22,500 bases of DNA from Armadillidium nasatum (GCA_009176605.1 SEYY01005429.1:1-22500), one strand, 5' to 3'; numbered from the stretch's first letter, positions 1 through 13,475 are shown. Translations and numbers: made by a program. Notes: a model not told the origin generated them from the sequence alone.

Positions 1-54
1 ATTATTTTTTTTAAACTATCTTTTATTTTAATTTAATTATCATCTGTCTATGCA

Positions 55-105
55 CTACCAGGTTGCTGCATCAGCGTCGGAGTAAATTTTATAGCTATTT
101 CGGAG
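55..105. repeat. fragment of CCAGGTTGCT inverted-repeat family
   Basis: The stretch starts with CTACCAGGTTGCTGCATCAG and continues through GCGTCGGAG and TTTTATAGCTATTTCGG. Related sequence occurs as the reverse complement at 7019-7078, as both arms of a small element at 7370-7465, and as a short piece near 6636-6660. It is therefore one end of a dispersed short element rather than a gene. The first (TA)n tract of the window begins just downstream. Confidence 0.55.
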
Positions 106-134
106 CTGAAAAAAAAGTAAATTAAAAAAAAATT

Positions 135-336
<202 letters not shown>

Positions 337-338
337 AA

Positions 339-1520
339 GATTAAACAAGCTCCTGATAGAAAAGATAGACTATTTAGTGAGAATGTTAAGAAAGAAATTT
401 CCAATTTCCTATACAGTCAGAAAAAAGTTTTTATTGAAAAAGATCCGGAGAGAAGGATTAAATTGTTAAGTCCAAAGATCTATGAAAAATCTTATTAGCT
501 CCAAGGTAATTATTTGAATAAAGTTATCCCTTATTTTCTGATATTGTAAGTCTTTTATGATTTTTATTCCAAAACGTTAATTATTTTATTTGTCACGTAC
601 TCTTTTCATTATGGTTTGAAATTATATGCTTAAAATCTTATATGCTTAAATATCTATTTTGAGATTTGTGTGCCTTACTTTCCCTCATTTGATGTTTTCA
701 TTGCAAGTGCGCTTGCTAGATGTAATTCCTTTGTAAGTATTTTATAATTCTAGACCTTTGTCTCTAATGATTCTCATTTTGCATTCTGCTTGAGCTTTGT
801 TATCCTTTTCTTCAGAGTGAACTAGAACAATAAGACATCTTTGGAGGCGTAGTTTGATAAAAGGGCGAGGTTGGTAATGGAATTGCTTCAACAGCCTTGG
901 GGTTGATGGTATTCCTGGGCATTGTTTAATAATAGAATTAGGAATAAAATGATTACTTCTTGACTGATTGAACAATTGAACTTTTATTAATAAAATCAAA
1001 CAATTAATACTTTGTGATATATTTATTTTGGTTAATGAATCATGAGTAAACAGGAAAGGGGGCATCTCCTTCGTCGAAACCTCAAGCCATGACATGTACA
1101 AAAAAGCGCTAACTGCCTTCTTCCGTAGAATCAGCAAAGTCCTGTAAATAATTATATAGTTATAGACAAAGCAAAGACTTATTCATCTGTACATGTGATT
1201 ACTTTTCAAGGTATTACATATTTAGCTTACATATTCATTTTTGTTAAATTAAATTTATTTCAAGAGAGGGCTTTAAAAGTTGATAAATATATTCTGTTTA
1301 TGCATAAGAATACTGATAAGTTTATTTTTGTATGAAGAGTTATAAAACTAAGGTTCCTTACATTACAATTTTCAACAAGAGTTCCCGAATTCTTAAATGA
1401 CGATTAGTTTCTCTTTATTTGCCGAAATCTCTTCATTTGTAATTGTATAAGAAATTTATGACTAAATTTTAATTTGAATGAAAGTTATTAAGTCTTAAAA
1501 ATAAGCTATTATTACTATTG
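339..1520. other. intergenic or intronic sequence, nothing recognised
   Basis: This AT-rich stretch holds no recognisable gene. A 131-codon minus-strand open frame at 742-1137 shows no recognisable domain, no compositional bias typical of protein and no splice or start context that I could support. It is treated as chance. Confidence 0.5.
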
Positions 1521-1521
1521 A

Positions 1522-1620
<99 letters not shown>

Positions 1621-1622
1621 TT
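1522..1622. repeat. microsatellite (ATT)n
   Basis: About 100 bp of ATT/TTA trinucleotide repeat with one phase slip near 1571. Confidence 0.95.
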
Positions 1623-2619
1623 GTCTTCTATTAACAAAATTAATACTGATTTAAGTCATTTTCTATTCGTCTACAAACTTCCTAAAAATTTAGTCACGTT
1701 CCATTTTTGCAAGCCATCTTACGATTTGCACAATAGAACGGTTTTCCAAAATTTTCAAAGGGGGTGTTCCAAGGTCAAGATTCTTTAAGGATTTTCAAGA
1801 TTGTTAAAGCGAAGTGTTCCTTGAATAGTGTAATAAGAGTTCTGTTGCAGTAATTTTCCGCTCACGGCAGCGAAAATTGAAGGTAGAAATTTCTCTCTTC
1901 GATATTCACTGCCACAATCTTGAATGGTCACGTGATGTAAACAGACATGGAGGAGTTTAGCCAAGACTTTCTTTTAGCATAAATTTCTTTTGTAAATATT
2001 CTTACTCATAGTTTGCAAATTATTAAGGATAATTATTTTAGCATTTTCCGATAAATAAAACAAATTAATTATTTTCAGTTATTCGAAATTTATTAAGTTC
2101 CAATGTTTTTAATGATGGCTTCCTGCTGCCAAAGTATTTTTAAAATAATACTGATTGCTTTTGTAGCCTACTAATATTTTATTTTGTGTATAAAACTGAA
2201 ATTTATGAATTGAAAATTAAATGTTTTAACACATTTATTAAAATAAATTTTAAAAATTGAGAAAATGACACATAAAACACATAAACATCGAGATACAAAT
2301 GGCAGCAAATGAAAACCGTTTTATTTACATCTAAATATTTAGGAGAAATTTAGTCACCAAAATTTAGTCAAAAACTTAAGAAAATTTAGATGATGATGTC
2401 ATTTTCCCCGCGAAAATTGGAGAGTTTTCGTGCCTTAATTAAGTGACGAATGGAACGCTGTTTTTCTTCTAAATTTTTAGGAAACTAAATACTTAGTAAA
2501 ACGTGAAAGTACAGGAAACAGCTTTAACACTTAAAGCTTGTCCAAAATAAAAACTATAATTAAATTTTACACTCATTAATTAATTTATGTTTTTAAAGTT
2601 TTATTCGGCAGTAACAGTT
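1623..2619. other. non-coding sequence with a weak inverted repeat
   Basis: No gene is visible. A 15-base match, TTCCTAAAAATTTAG, occurs near 1678 and in inverted orientation near 2470. Each copy is followed inward by a GTTCCATT-containing segment. This could mark the ends of an old ~800 bp element, but the match is short. Confidence 0.35.
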
Positions 2620-3584
<965 letters not shown>

Positions 3585-3585
<1 letters not shown>

Positions 3586-3716
3586 GAGAGCATCTAGAGT
3601 TCTCATAGCGTTTAGATGCTTTGTACTCGTGATGTTCTGAAGTATTTTGTCTGCCTGGAAAGGCGGCATATGCCCTCGTAGGTCAGGTCAGCTCTCAAAA
3701 ACAAAACAAAAAAAAC
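3585..3716 (+). mobile_element. SINE-like element, copy 1
   Basis: The element contains ATTTTGTCTGCCTGG, then GGCATATGCCCTCGTAGGT and GCTCTC, and ends in an A-rich tail (AAAACAAAACAAAAAAAA). Reverse-strand copies occur at 7954-8098 and 13476-13628 with the same internal order and their own A-rich ends. A shared body with a terminal poly(A) in three unrelated positions is typical of retroposition. I do not see clear RNA polymerase III A and B boxes, so a tRNA origin is not claimed. Confidence 0.65.
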
Positions 3717-3734
3717 GAAGATTTTAAGATTAAA

Positions 3735-4596
<862 letters not shown>

Positions 4597-5874
4597 AACC
4601 CTATTCATCTTATCCTATTTTATGGGAATGATATGAAGCGATATCAAAGTTTATCTTATAAACTTTGGCGATATTCTCCAGACAGAACTGAGACTGAAAG
4701 ACATGAAGTGGTGAAGAATTTCTCAGATGATATCAGAAAGGAATTAGGGCTTGAAAAATTTGCATTTGTGTTATTAAAAAAAGGGAGATGAGCGGATGCT
4801 GAAAACATTATTATTTATGACGCTGTGATAAAAAAAATTAGAACCGGAAGTTGCATACAAATATTTAGGCATATAGGAATCAGAAGCAACAGAGAACGAA
4901 ATAATTAAGAAGAGAATAAGGAAAGAATACCTAGACAGACAAAGTAATTCTAAAAACTGAATTAAACCCAAAAACAAAATTGAGGCTATCAAGGTACTTG
5001 CTATACCACTGTACCAACATACGCGGATTCGGAATTATTGATTGGTTTCAATATGAGATTAATGAATTAAATATATGAGCAAGAAAATTACTACTTGCAA
5101 ACAAACCTGAATGGAAAAATTAGTATACGGCTAGAATGTACATGCGTAGAAATGAAGGGGTATGGGAATACATCTTATAGATGAAATTCACAAGAAGGAA
5201 ATAATAAGATTAGGTGAATATGTAAATGGAAAAGGTACAAAATATATGAATTGGGTAAAAGGACACGAAGAGCCAACAGCAACAACAAAACCTCTATACT
5301 AAAAAGTGAATGTCTATTAATGCATATATTATAGGAATAGATGAAGAAATGCATAGAGAAGATACAGAATTAAATAATAAAATTCAAAAAATAAAAGATT
5401 TACAAAAAAAAAATAGAGTAAAAGCTATTGAGACATAATGGCAAAACCATAAACATGCAAAAGTAGTAGTCCTGCTGAACAAAGTTTATATCAATAAGGA
5501 AAAAAATTGTAGAATTAATTTCAAAGGAATATTTAAGATTTGAAGTAGAAAGATTACTATAATAACAGCCCAAGACAGTGGACTCGGAACAGATTGGTTT
5601 TAAAAACTTATAGAAAAACAGGACTGTAGTGATAAATTCAGGATGTGTGGAGTAGGTGAGGAATCTGTTCTACACATATCTGGTTGTGAGACTCTACTTC
5701 ACAGACAAGTGTAAACAGAAAGACAATGCAATTTACAAACTCTTTCACTACAGATTGTGCGAATACTACAACTTGGAAATAGCAACAGATAACTACAGAA
5801 ACTTCTCTCCACTGTCAATAGCAGACAACGAACAAGCTCATATCTTCTATGACTACCCAATTCCAACTGAATAG
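4597..5874 (+). pseudogene. 5'-truncated RLE-type LINE (R2/R4-Dong-like), decayed
   Basis: Conceptual translation in shifting frames gives the C-terminal part of a non-LTR retrotransposon polyprotein. In order I see: a YMDD-box remnant read as FYGND (~4612-4640); DDIRKELGLEKFAFVLLKKG (~4727-4788); YKYLGI (~4857); IKKRIRKEYLDRQ (~4905); LNPKNKIEAIKVLAIPLY (~4960-5015); MYMRRNEGGMGIHLIDEIHK (~5138-5197); ITAQDSGLGTDWF (~5560-5600); then a zinc-knuckle remnant, RMCGVGEESVLHISGC (~5640-5690). The first knuckle cysteine is replaced by Phe (TTC, 5637-5639). The last piece, from about 5668 to 5874, has the LFHYRLCEYY and YDYPIPTE pattern that precedes the restriction-like endonuclease in this group. 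The endonuclease catalytic part is missing. Several frameshifts and stops show it is dead. Clade assignment to R4/Dong is from memory of motif order. Confidence 0.8.
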
Positions 5875-5885
5875 TATCCCATGCA

Positions 5886-6506
5886 AATTTTTTTTGCAAA
5901 AATAGTACCCTTCTGGAGGAAAAAATTATTTATAAAAAACGCTACCTACTATTTTTTTTTAATTTGTGAATATTGTTTAGAAGAGGGCAGGGCAACAATA
6001 TTTATTTAGTGCATATTTAAATGCTCTTTGTTTGAAGCGAGATATAGCCTCTCAAACTTTGGGAATTTTTGAAATTTGGCCAAAAAAGGACCTTTTTTGA
6101 AGGCTATATCTCAAAACCAACGAATGTCATCGAATAAAGTATATAGAGGAATTTGTAGCCCCACCCCTCCTCTATACACACCAAAAATAGGAAATGTCAT
6201 AGTTGTATTTTTTTTTTTTTAATTTTGTCGGAAAAAAAAAAAAAAAAAAAAAGTTCAAAAAAAATTTTTTTTTTTTTTTTAGTTGGTCAGTTTTTGGCTT
6301 ATAACATTTTTCCTATAACTCTGGGAACAAAAGTCTATTAGAGACTTTTGTATCCCATTTAATTTTGAATAAATAGTCCAATTTTCAGCTCATTCTAAAA
6401 AGTGGTTTGGCACCGCCATTCAATTAAAAAAGGGTAAAATTTCAAAAAAAAAAAAAACTTTTAACCGTAATAGACTCGGAAAAACGCTAGAAATGGACTT
6501 TTCTTA
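5886..6506 (+). repeat. ~620 bp dispersed repeat, copy 1
   Basis: The sequence from GCAAAAATAGTACCCTTCTG to GAAATGGACTTTTCTTA is nearly identical to 9922-10536, in the same orientation. Differences are mostly in homopolymer lengths, with a few substitutions. I see no protein signature. It follows directly on the truncated LINE, whereas copy 2 lies inside a terminal-inverted-repeat transposon. Beyond 6506 the two copies diverge completely. Confidence 0.9.
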
Positions 6507-6740
6507 AAACTATGCCTAACAGCAAGCAAATAGACCTAACCTAACAAAAAACCATTAATTATTAACTAGGTCTAACAGCCAATAAAAGGCATAACCTATT
6601 AAAAAAATAATGTTTGCCATATTTTTTTTTCCTCCGAAATAGCTATGAAATTTATGGTAATAGCACTCACAGTAGTGAATCTTTTCATACAAGACAAGGT
6701 TTTTGAAACTAGTAACATACCTAAGTATTGTGAGTTCAAC
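6507..6740. other. AT-rich non-coding sequence
   Basis: No gene. It contains two adjacent CCTAA units near 6535 that are too few to be telomeric, and a short CTCCGAAATAGCTATGAAAT piece at 6632-6652 related to the family seen at 55-105. Confidence 0.4.
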
Positions 6741-6980
6741 TGGAACTACGTATAGGGATTTGAAAATAAAGTCTATAAATCTCTACTAGTACGACCAGCT
6801 GAAATACTGGTGCTACAAAAAATTTTTTTACAGCTATTTTGTATATATTTCAGTGAAGTGGACAGTCACGATATTATTATTAAGATTATTATTGAATTTA
6901 GTAGAATAGGACCTCCTATTAAGCTTTCAACCTGTAAATGTACCATTTCCTGAATAAAGCTTTATGATTGATTGATTGAT
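6741..6980 (+). pseudogene. 3' end of a second LINE remnant with ATTG tail
   Basis: A frame near 6768-6815 reads YKSLLVRPAE. This resembles the YKSLVRPHLEYC block found after the reverse transcriptase in Jockey/CR1-like LINEs. Downstream, CTGTAAATGTACCATTTCCT is followed by AATAAA (6954-6959) and a short (ATTG)n tail (6965-6980). A polyadenylation signal followed by a short tandem tail is typical of the 3' ends of such elements. Only a small 3' fragment remains. Confidence 0.5.
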
Positions 6981-7202
6981 ATTTTATTTACAAAAAGTAT
7001 TTAAAAAATAATTTAACTATGAAATAGCCATAAAATTTCTAATAATTAACGCTGGAGATGATGCAGAAACCTGGTAGTACATTACTGAAAAAAACACAAC
7101 CAAAGAGCAATTAATAATGATAATTTGTAATTATTATTAAGTTCACCTTTCATCCTCCCCTGAGTCAAACAAAATGTTGCCATTTTCCAACAAGCACGCA
7201 CA

Positions 7203-7637
7203 TTGTCTGAAATAATTTTTTTTATGTTAATTGAGGCACGGAAAACGATTTTATAAACTACAAATACTGAAAAATATGAAAAATAAACAAAAATTAATAA
7301 GCAGTGTAATAAATAAGAGAATTTAACAACAAATGATATGACTTCAATGGCGTATTATCATTTGCCTCGCTGCCAGGTTGCTGTTTGATCGGAGGATGAG
7401 AAAAGTTCGGAGCTAAAAAAATAAATTTTTCTCTCCGACGCGACGCTGATGAAGCAACCTGGCAGTGTGACGCAACTGATAAATAATGCATCATTGAAAT
7501 AGTATGATTTGTTGTTAAATTCTCGTGTTTATTACTACTCTGTCAATTAATTTTTTTTATTTTTTTAGTATTCTTAGGTTACAAAATCGTTTTCCGTGCC
7601 TCAATTAACATGAAAAAAAAATTTTATTTCTGATGAA
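7203..7637. mobile_element. 435 bp palindromic (fold-back) element
   Basis: The left arm reads inward from CTGAAATAATTTTTTTTATG through GTTAATTGAGGCACGGAAAA and AGAATTTAACAACAAAT. The right arm carries the same landmarks as the reverse complement, in the same order, ending at 7637. The arms are about 200 bp each with scattered mismatches and centre near 7418. The 66-codon minus-strand open frame across the centre is incidental. This is the structure of a MITE or foldback transposon; no transposase is present. Confidence 0.8.
7370..7465. mobile_element. nested mini-element with CTGCCAGGTTGCT ends
   Basis: At the core of the large palindrome, CTGCCAGGTTGCT (7370-7382) faces AGCAACCTGGCAG (7453-7465). 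The GCTGATGAAGCAACCTGG edge is related to the family at 55-105 and 7019-7078. It may be the original element around which the longer arms duplicated, or a nested insertion. Confidence 0.55.
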
Positions 7638-7763
7638 TTAGTCTTTTAGTTTCCCTTGAAAGACCCTATTACCATTTGGTAATTTCTTAGTGAAGCTGGC
7701 CCGAATTATTTTTCCTTCTCAGCTTAAGTCAGCTATGGCTCAATAGTTTTAGCAACCATGGGT

Positions 7764-7791
7764 TTGTGTGTGTGTGTGTGTGTGTGTGTGT
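7764..7791. repeat. microsatellite (TG)n
   Basis: About 28 bp of TG repeat followed by a T-run. Confidence 0.93.
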
Positions 7792-7953
7792 ATTTTTTTT
7801 TTTGTCACTAGTATTGAAGATTTATAATATGTTTACATGTTGGTGAAAAGTATGAATTTGTATATATATGAATTCTTTTTTTTTTTTTTTTTCAAATTAT
7901 TCAATACAAGATAAAGGCGTGAATTAAAGTTAGTTCTGGCAACATCGAAATAT

Positions 7954-8098
7954 TTGTTTTGTTTTCTGAGAGCGGCCTTCAACTATGAGGTCATATCAGT
8001 CGTCCCTCCAGGCAGACAAAAAACTGCCCTTCAAGCCACCACCAGTTCAGAGCAAGCAGACTGCTCGCTCCAAGAGCTGGAGGAGCTCTCCAACATTG
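7954..8098 (-). mobile_element. SINE-like element, copy 2
   Basis: Read on the minus strand: GAGAGCTCCTCCAGCTCTTG, then GAAGGGCAGTTTTTTGTCTG, CCTGGAGGGACGACTGATAT, a GACCTCATAG segment, GCTCTC, and finally AAAACAAAACAAA. The order of landmarks and the A-rich end match the copies at 3585-3716 (plus) and 13476-13628 (minus). Two overlapping short plus-strand open frames here are by-products. Confidence 0.6.
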
Positions 8099-8105
8099 AA
8101 ATATA

Positions 8106-8808
8106 TGGCAGTTCTGATTCCTCAATTTTGGCAACCATGGTTTTGTTTATATTTCGCATATGAGGTGTTGCTTGACCAGTGAAGATATTTGCTGTTTGAA
8201 AAAATGTTGTTACAGACGTCTCCTTGTAAAATTTTGGTAATAGTTTACAGTGGAACTACAAATTTTTTTTTTGTTAAATATGCATGGTTTGTCTCTTACC
8301 TGGTATTTAATTGTTATTCAAAATATAATGAAGAAAAACAATGAAAAGTGAATCGGAAAATCAAATTCGTTAAATTGAAGTGCACTCAAGGTAGTAAAAA
8401 TAGATTTCGAATATCATAAATCTTTGTTTTCGTCTTCAACTTTGACAATATGTAGTAAGAAATTGGGCGTAGGAAGATAATCGGAAAATATTAACCTTGA
8501 AGGGTAAATGTACGTAACGTCTAGAAAAGAGACCTAACCAAAATTAAAAAAAAAAGTAAAAAGGTGCTAAAATGTAATTTTTAAGTATTTTACAAATCTA
8601 GCAACAATGTTATGAAATATTGATAATTTATGTGATGTTCCTAAGCGTTGTTCTCTTAGAATTTTCAATCTGTCATTTTAATGAAAAAAAGCCTCATTTT
8701 AAGAGATAAAAATATCAAAAAATCCATATATTAACTTTACAGACAAATATGTAGACATAATCTAACCAAAAACAACTGTTCATTAACTACATATGGCCAA
8801 TAAAATAA
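8106..8808. other. AT-rich sequence, nothing recognised
   Basis: No open frame with protein character, no repeat family that I can link with confidence, and no RNA gene. A few words (AAAAATCCATAT) recur near 12140, too little to define a family. Confidence 0.4.
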
Positions 8809-8928
<120 letters not shown>

Positions 8929-9393
8929 AACCGACCGGGGCTGGGTGGAATTTTGGGGCCGGGGTCACCCAAATTTGGCCGGGGTTGGCCTAAAATTTGT
9001 AAAGAGGTCAAAAGCACTGAAATTTTAGGTTAAGAAAAATTAGATATAAGGTTTATTTAATTGTAAGGAAGGAGTAGAATAGCCAACATTCACTTAAATT
9101 AATGATTATATGCATTTTCTCCAAAAAAAAATAAAAAAAATTACAGTTTTGTATAGTTAAAGTTTAAAAAAAGTACAAAAATTAAAAAAAAAAATATTCT
9201 AATTCATAATAGTGATTCAACAGGTTTACTTAGGTAAGACCCTAAAGGTAAAGTTTGAAAAAATGTAAGATATAAAATTATCAATTTAACCTGTATTTAT
9301 ACATATCATTGTTATTTTATTGCCATGTATCAAACTTGTATCATTTAGCTGCATTATTTAAAAATTATTATTTTGTTTATACTTTCAGTCAAT

Positions 9394-9624
9394 ATGGCTA
9401 AAAGATCAGCTTCTGCAGTATTTGAATACTTTACAATGTTTCAGGATAGGCTCGAAATAGCTAAATGTTAACATCTGCAGTCAGAAAATTAGAAGAGAAC
9501 CTCCGGGTGCTACAAGTAAAAAAATTTCAACCAAATCTTTTTGGAGTATCTAAAATCAAAACACAAAGATGAACATTCACTAGCAGAAAAGGAGCGGTCA
9601 AAAGAAACAGAAAAGAAAAAAATC
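9394..9624 (+). pseudogene. BED-type zinc finger of a hAT transposase, frameshifted
   Basis: An ATG at 9394, just after an acceptor-like TTATACTTTCAG, opens MAKRSASAVFEYFTMFQDRL, followed by EIAKC and a stop. In other frames the next 150 bases give SQKIRREPPGATSK and then EYLKSKHKDEHSLAEKERSK. Together these follow the BED finger layout: an aromatic AVWEYF-like start, a Cys pair, a Thr-Ser-Asn-Leu segment and a final H-x3-5-H, then a charged tail. The expected Trp is Phe and the first His appears as Tyr. At least two frameshifts and one stop make it non-functional. BED fingers bind DNA at transposon ends in hAT transposases. No DDE domain follows before 9640. Confidence 0.7.
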
Positions 9625-9921
9625 TTAATTTTCTTATATTTTGTTTGAAATTTTTTTTTTATTATTTGACTGATTGAGCTGAAATTTTCAAAGTATGTGA
9701 ATTTTTTCACGAAGTTCTGAGTTGATTTCGAGCATTTTTTTGAGTCTATAACGGTTTGAAACTTATTTGGACCCAAAGTTGAAAAAAATGAATAACTGGG
9801 TCAAACCACTGGTCCACATGAGCTGAAAATTTAGCTGAATACCTTTGCCCCAATTTCTTGCATTGGTGGGAATAGGTTTTTGATATCACGTCTAGAAAAA
9901 AGTTATAAGCACTTGAAAAAA

Positions 9922-10536
9922 AAATTTGCAAAAATCGTACCCTTCTGGAGGAAAAAATTATTTATAAAAAAAAAACGCTACCTACTATTTTTTTTTATTT
10001 GTGAATATTGTTTAGAAGAGGGCAGGGCAACAATATTTATTTAGTGCATATTTAAATGCTCCTTTGTTTGAAGCGAGATATAGCCTCTCAAACTTTGGGA
10101 ATTTTTGAAATTTGGCCAAAAATGGACCTTTTTGAAGGCTATATCTCAAAACCAACGAATGTCATCGAATAAAGTACATAGAGGAATTTGTAGCCCCACC
10201 CCTCCTCTATACACACCAAAAATAGGAAATGTCATAGTTGTATTTTTTTTTTTAAATTTTGTCTGAAAAGGTGGATTTTTTTAGTTCAAAAAAATTTTTT
10301 TTTCCTATAGTTGGTCAGTTTTTGGCTTATAACATTTTTCCTATAACTCTGGGAACAAAAGTCTATTAGAGACTTTTGTATCCCATTTAATTTTGAATAA
10401 ATAGTCCAATTTTCAGCTCATTCTAAAAAGTGGTTTGGCACCGCCATTCAATTAAAAAAGGGTAAAATTTCATAAAAAAAAAAAAAACTTTTAACCGTAA
10501 TAGACTCGGAAAAACGCTAGAAATGGACTTTTCTTA
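9922..10536 (+). repeat. ~620 bp dispersed repeat, copy 2
   Basis: Near-identical to 5886-6506 and lying inside the TIR transposon. One local difference is that GTCTGAAAAGGTGGATTTTT here corresponds to a long A-run in copy 1. After TTCTTA the sequence continues CCGGTAAAAAATCTATATAA into the right end of the transposon, while copy 1 does not. The boundary at that point is therefore well defined. Confidence 0.9.
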
Positions 10537-10707
10537 CCGGTAAAAAATCTATATAACTGAAAGTTTCAGCAGAATCGGCTGAAAATTAAAAAAAAAAAAA
10601 AAATGTTTAAGTATAATTTGCCATTTTAACCCCGGCCGGCAACCCCGGTTTTCCCTGATTTTTGGCCGGGGTCAGTTGGCCGGGGTTGGCCGGGGCCCCG
10701 GTCGGTT

Positions 10708-11187
<480 letters not shown>

Positions 11188-11242
<55 letters not shown>
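11188..11242. repeat. (TA)n microsatellite, right of MITE
   Basis: About 55 bp of TA repeat starting where the MITE's right end finishes. Confidence 0.95.
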
Positions 11243-11246
<4 letters not shown>

Positions 11247-11367
11247 GAACCTTCCTGAATATTTTCATACAAAAAATTATTTGGAAATATACACATTACT
11301 ATTTTTCTTAAATTTTTAAAAATACAAGGTAATGAAAAACAGAAATGAGGTGAAACTAACCACTGAA

Positions 11368-11398
<31 letters not shown>

Positions 11399-12444
11399 GT
11401 ACTTATTATAAAATGGTATAATACTATCATTATAGATTATTTAAAACAAAAGTTGAAAGAACAAAAATCTTGCTTAGACTGAAATATAGATTTTTAGGCA
11501 AGCTTTCAAAAAAATTTAAAATTTTGGAAAAAAAAAAAAAAAAAAATTTATTATATTTATCATTTATTAAATTTAATTTATATAAAACTTTGAAATATGA
11601 AGACTATTCTACCAAAAAAAAAATTTACAAATAAAAAATAAAAATAAAATTGAGTATATATCAATTTCTTTAAAAAAAAAAAAATTTAAATTTACTTTTG
11701 AGGATTGTTAGTTTTACCCTAATTGAAGGAAAATATACTGATTTTATAACAAATATTTGTTTCGTACTGATCTGTTACATAATGATAAAGCAATTTTATC
11801 TGCGAAGGTGGAGGAATGGTTGATACTTTTAAAGAGTGAAGTATTCACCCATACAAAAACAATATTTAAAAAAAAATAAAAGTAACGAAATCTTTTTTCC
11901 TTTGTGGCAAAGTTGATGGATCAAAATATGCTACAATTTACTTTTCTATACAAAATTTTAAAGTATACTATAGAAATTACTTTTTCTACTAGAGATATTG
12001 TACTACCATCTGTACCAGTTAGACTACTTTCACTAATTCATTTGTTTTATTAATATTTATAGTATTAATATTATTTATTTTTTTAATTTTTAGTCTGTCC
12101 TTTCTGCAAGAATTTGGTTCTTTGTAAGCGATAAAATATCGCAAAAATCCATATGCTATAATCTGTATGCTAAAATCCATAATCTAACTTCACGGACATA
12201 CTAGTTGCTTTGGAAGCAATTTTATCAAAAAATCTTTACTTTTAATTTATGTAATTTATTGGAAGATTAACACATGAACAAAAAGGGTTGGAAGAAAAGT
12301 CCCAAGATTTGAGTCTCAAATTCACTAAATTTTAGGCAAGTTAGCTTCCAGCTTATTAATTGGTTAATAAAAGTTTTGTTACAAGTTTTTAACAACATAA
12401 ACAATAATAATTATAATAATAATAATAATTTAAGTTTTTCATAC
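11243..12444. other. AT-rich non-coding sequence, possible intron
   Basis: Contains short ATT repeats (11369-11390), several A-runs and no convincing open frame. If the minus-strand exon at 12445-12564 is real, this is its first intron, beginning with the donor at 12444. Confidence 0.4.
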
Positions 12445-12564
12445 CTTAATTTCTTCTAATGTTGAGACCTGCTCTAAAGGAACGTTAGTTGTTTCACTTT
12501 CAGTTTCATCTTCGGTATACTCTAAAACTTCAACTTTAATATCCACCTTATTTTTGATATCCAT
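12445..12564 (-). CDS. probable first coding exon, acidic N-terminus
   Basis: An ATG at 12564 in good context (A at -3, G at +4), with an in-frame TAA 9 codons or fewer upstream, opens a 40-codon frame. It ends exactly at AAG|GTATGA, a strong splice donor, in phase 0. The peptide starts MDIKNKVDIKVEVLEYTEDE and ends VPLEQVSTLEEIK. It is acidic and carries an I-K-V-E block at residues 9-12, which fits the sumoylation consensus. In arthropods such short acidic exons with IKVE/IKEE blocks often begin C2H2 zinc-finger proteins, with the fingers on a later exon. Any later exons would lie at lower coordinates and I find none in the window. The function is not assigned; it could also be a transposon-borne exon. 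Confidence 0.5.
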
Positions 12565-12940
12565 ATTTATTATTTAAACTTTTTCAAATCAGAATTTACT
12601 TTTTATTTCGTAACAAACACTAAATGCATTCTTAAAACAAATAAAGTTTTCGTTTTTCATTAAAAGTTTAGTTTTTAGTCAAAACAATTAGGCCCCAAGA
12701 TGAATTTTGGCTCGGTTTTTACCAAAAAGAAGTGATTTCCAACTAAATTTAGCTACATTACCGTGATTTAGCGTTATTTTAAGCTGTAACATATTTAATT
12801 GTAAAATAACACAAATATTATTTAAATTAGGATTTGTTCAAAATCACACTGTTAAACACTTTTAAAAAATATATTTTTATTTAATTAAAGAACATAAAAT
12901 GAACATAACTTCCAATATAGAATTTCTACGGAAATTATGG
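12565..12940. other. sequence upstream of the short exon
   Basis: AT-rich and without recognisable coding content. If the exon is real this holds its 5' UTR and promoter on the minus strand. No convincing TATA or initiator could be singled out because of the base composition. Confidence 0.35.
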
Positions 12941-13071
12941 TAGGGATGCCGAAAAAGTTTCGATATATATCGATATAAATCTTTTTTACGATAATATCGA
13001 AAAAATATCGATGATATTTTCAAAACCGATATATCGATATTTTATCCTCAGTATCGAACCAACGATATTTT
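12941..13071 (+). mobile_element. possible hAT element end with TATCGATA subterminal repeats
   Basis: TAGGGATGCCGAAAAAGTTT at 12941 looks like a hAT-type terminal inverted repeat (TAGGG-TGCC pattern). It is followed by clustered ATATCG words, including exact TATCGATA palindromes at 12968-12975 and 13032-13039. No matching GGCATCCCTA end was found in the window, so this is a solo end or a chance similarity. The same word occurs in the MITE at 11140-11147. Confidence 0.4.
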
Positions 13072-13147
13072 TTTTACTTCTAGAAATTTTAATTGTCTGC
13101 TCCTTTATAACAAAAATTTAAGCAAAATTTGTGCTATTTTTCATGTG

Positions 13148-13450
<303 letters not shown>

Positions 13451-13475
13451 CATTTTTTAAACTCGTCGTCGCCAG

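Noticed and set aside
742-1137. 131-codon minus-strand open frame
   Set aside because: No recognisable domain, no supporting start or splice context, and length not exceptional for the amount of sequence scanned.
5699-5899. 66-codon minus-strand open frame
   Set aside because: It is the antisense of the LINE C-terminal remnant, whose plus-strand reading has clear motif support.
6532-6545. CCTAACCTAA, similar to the arthropod telomere repeat
   Set aside because: Only two units, and similar words near 11000 belong to a MITE, so not a telomeric tract.
7954-8182. Two overlapping plus-strand open frames of 65-69 codons
   Set aside because: They lie across a SINE-like element in antisense and have no protein signature.
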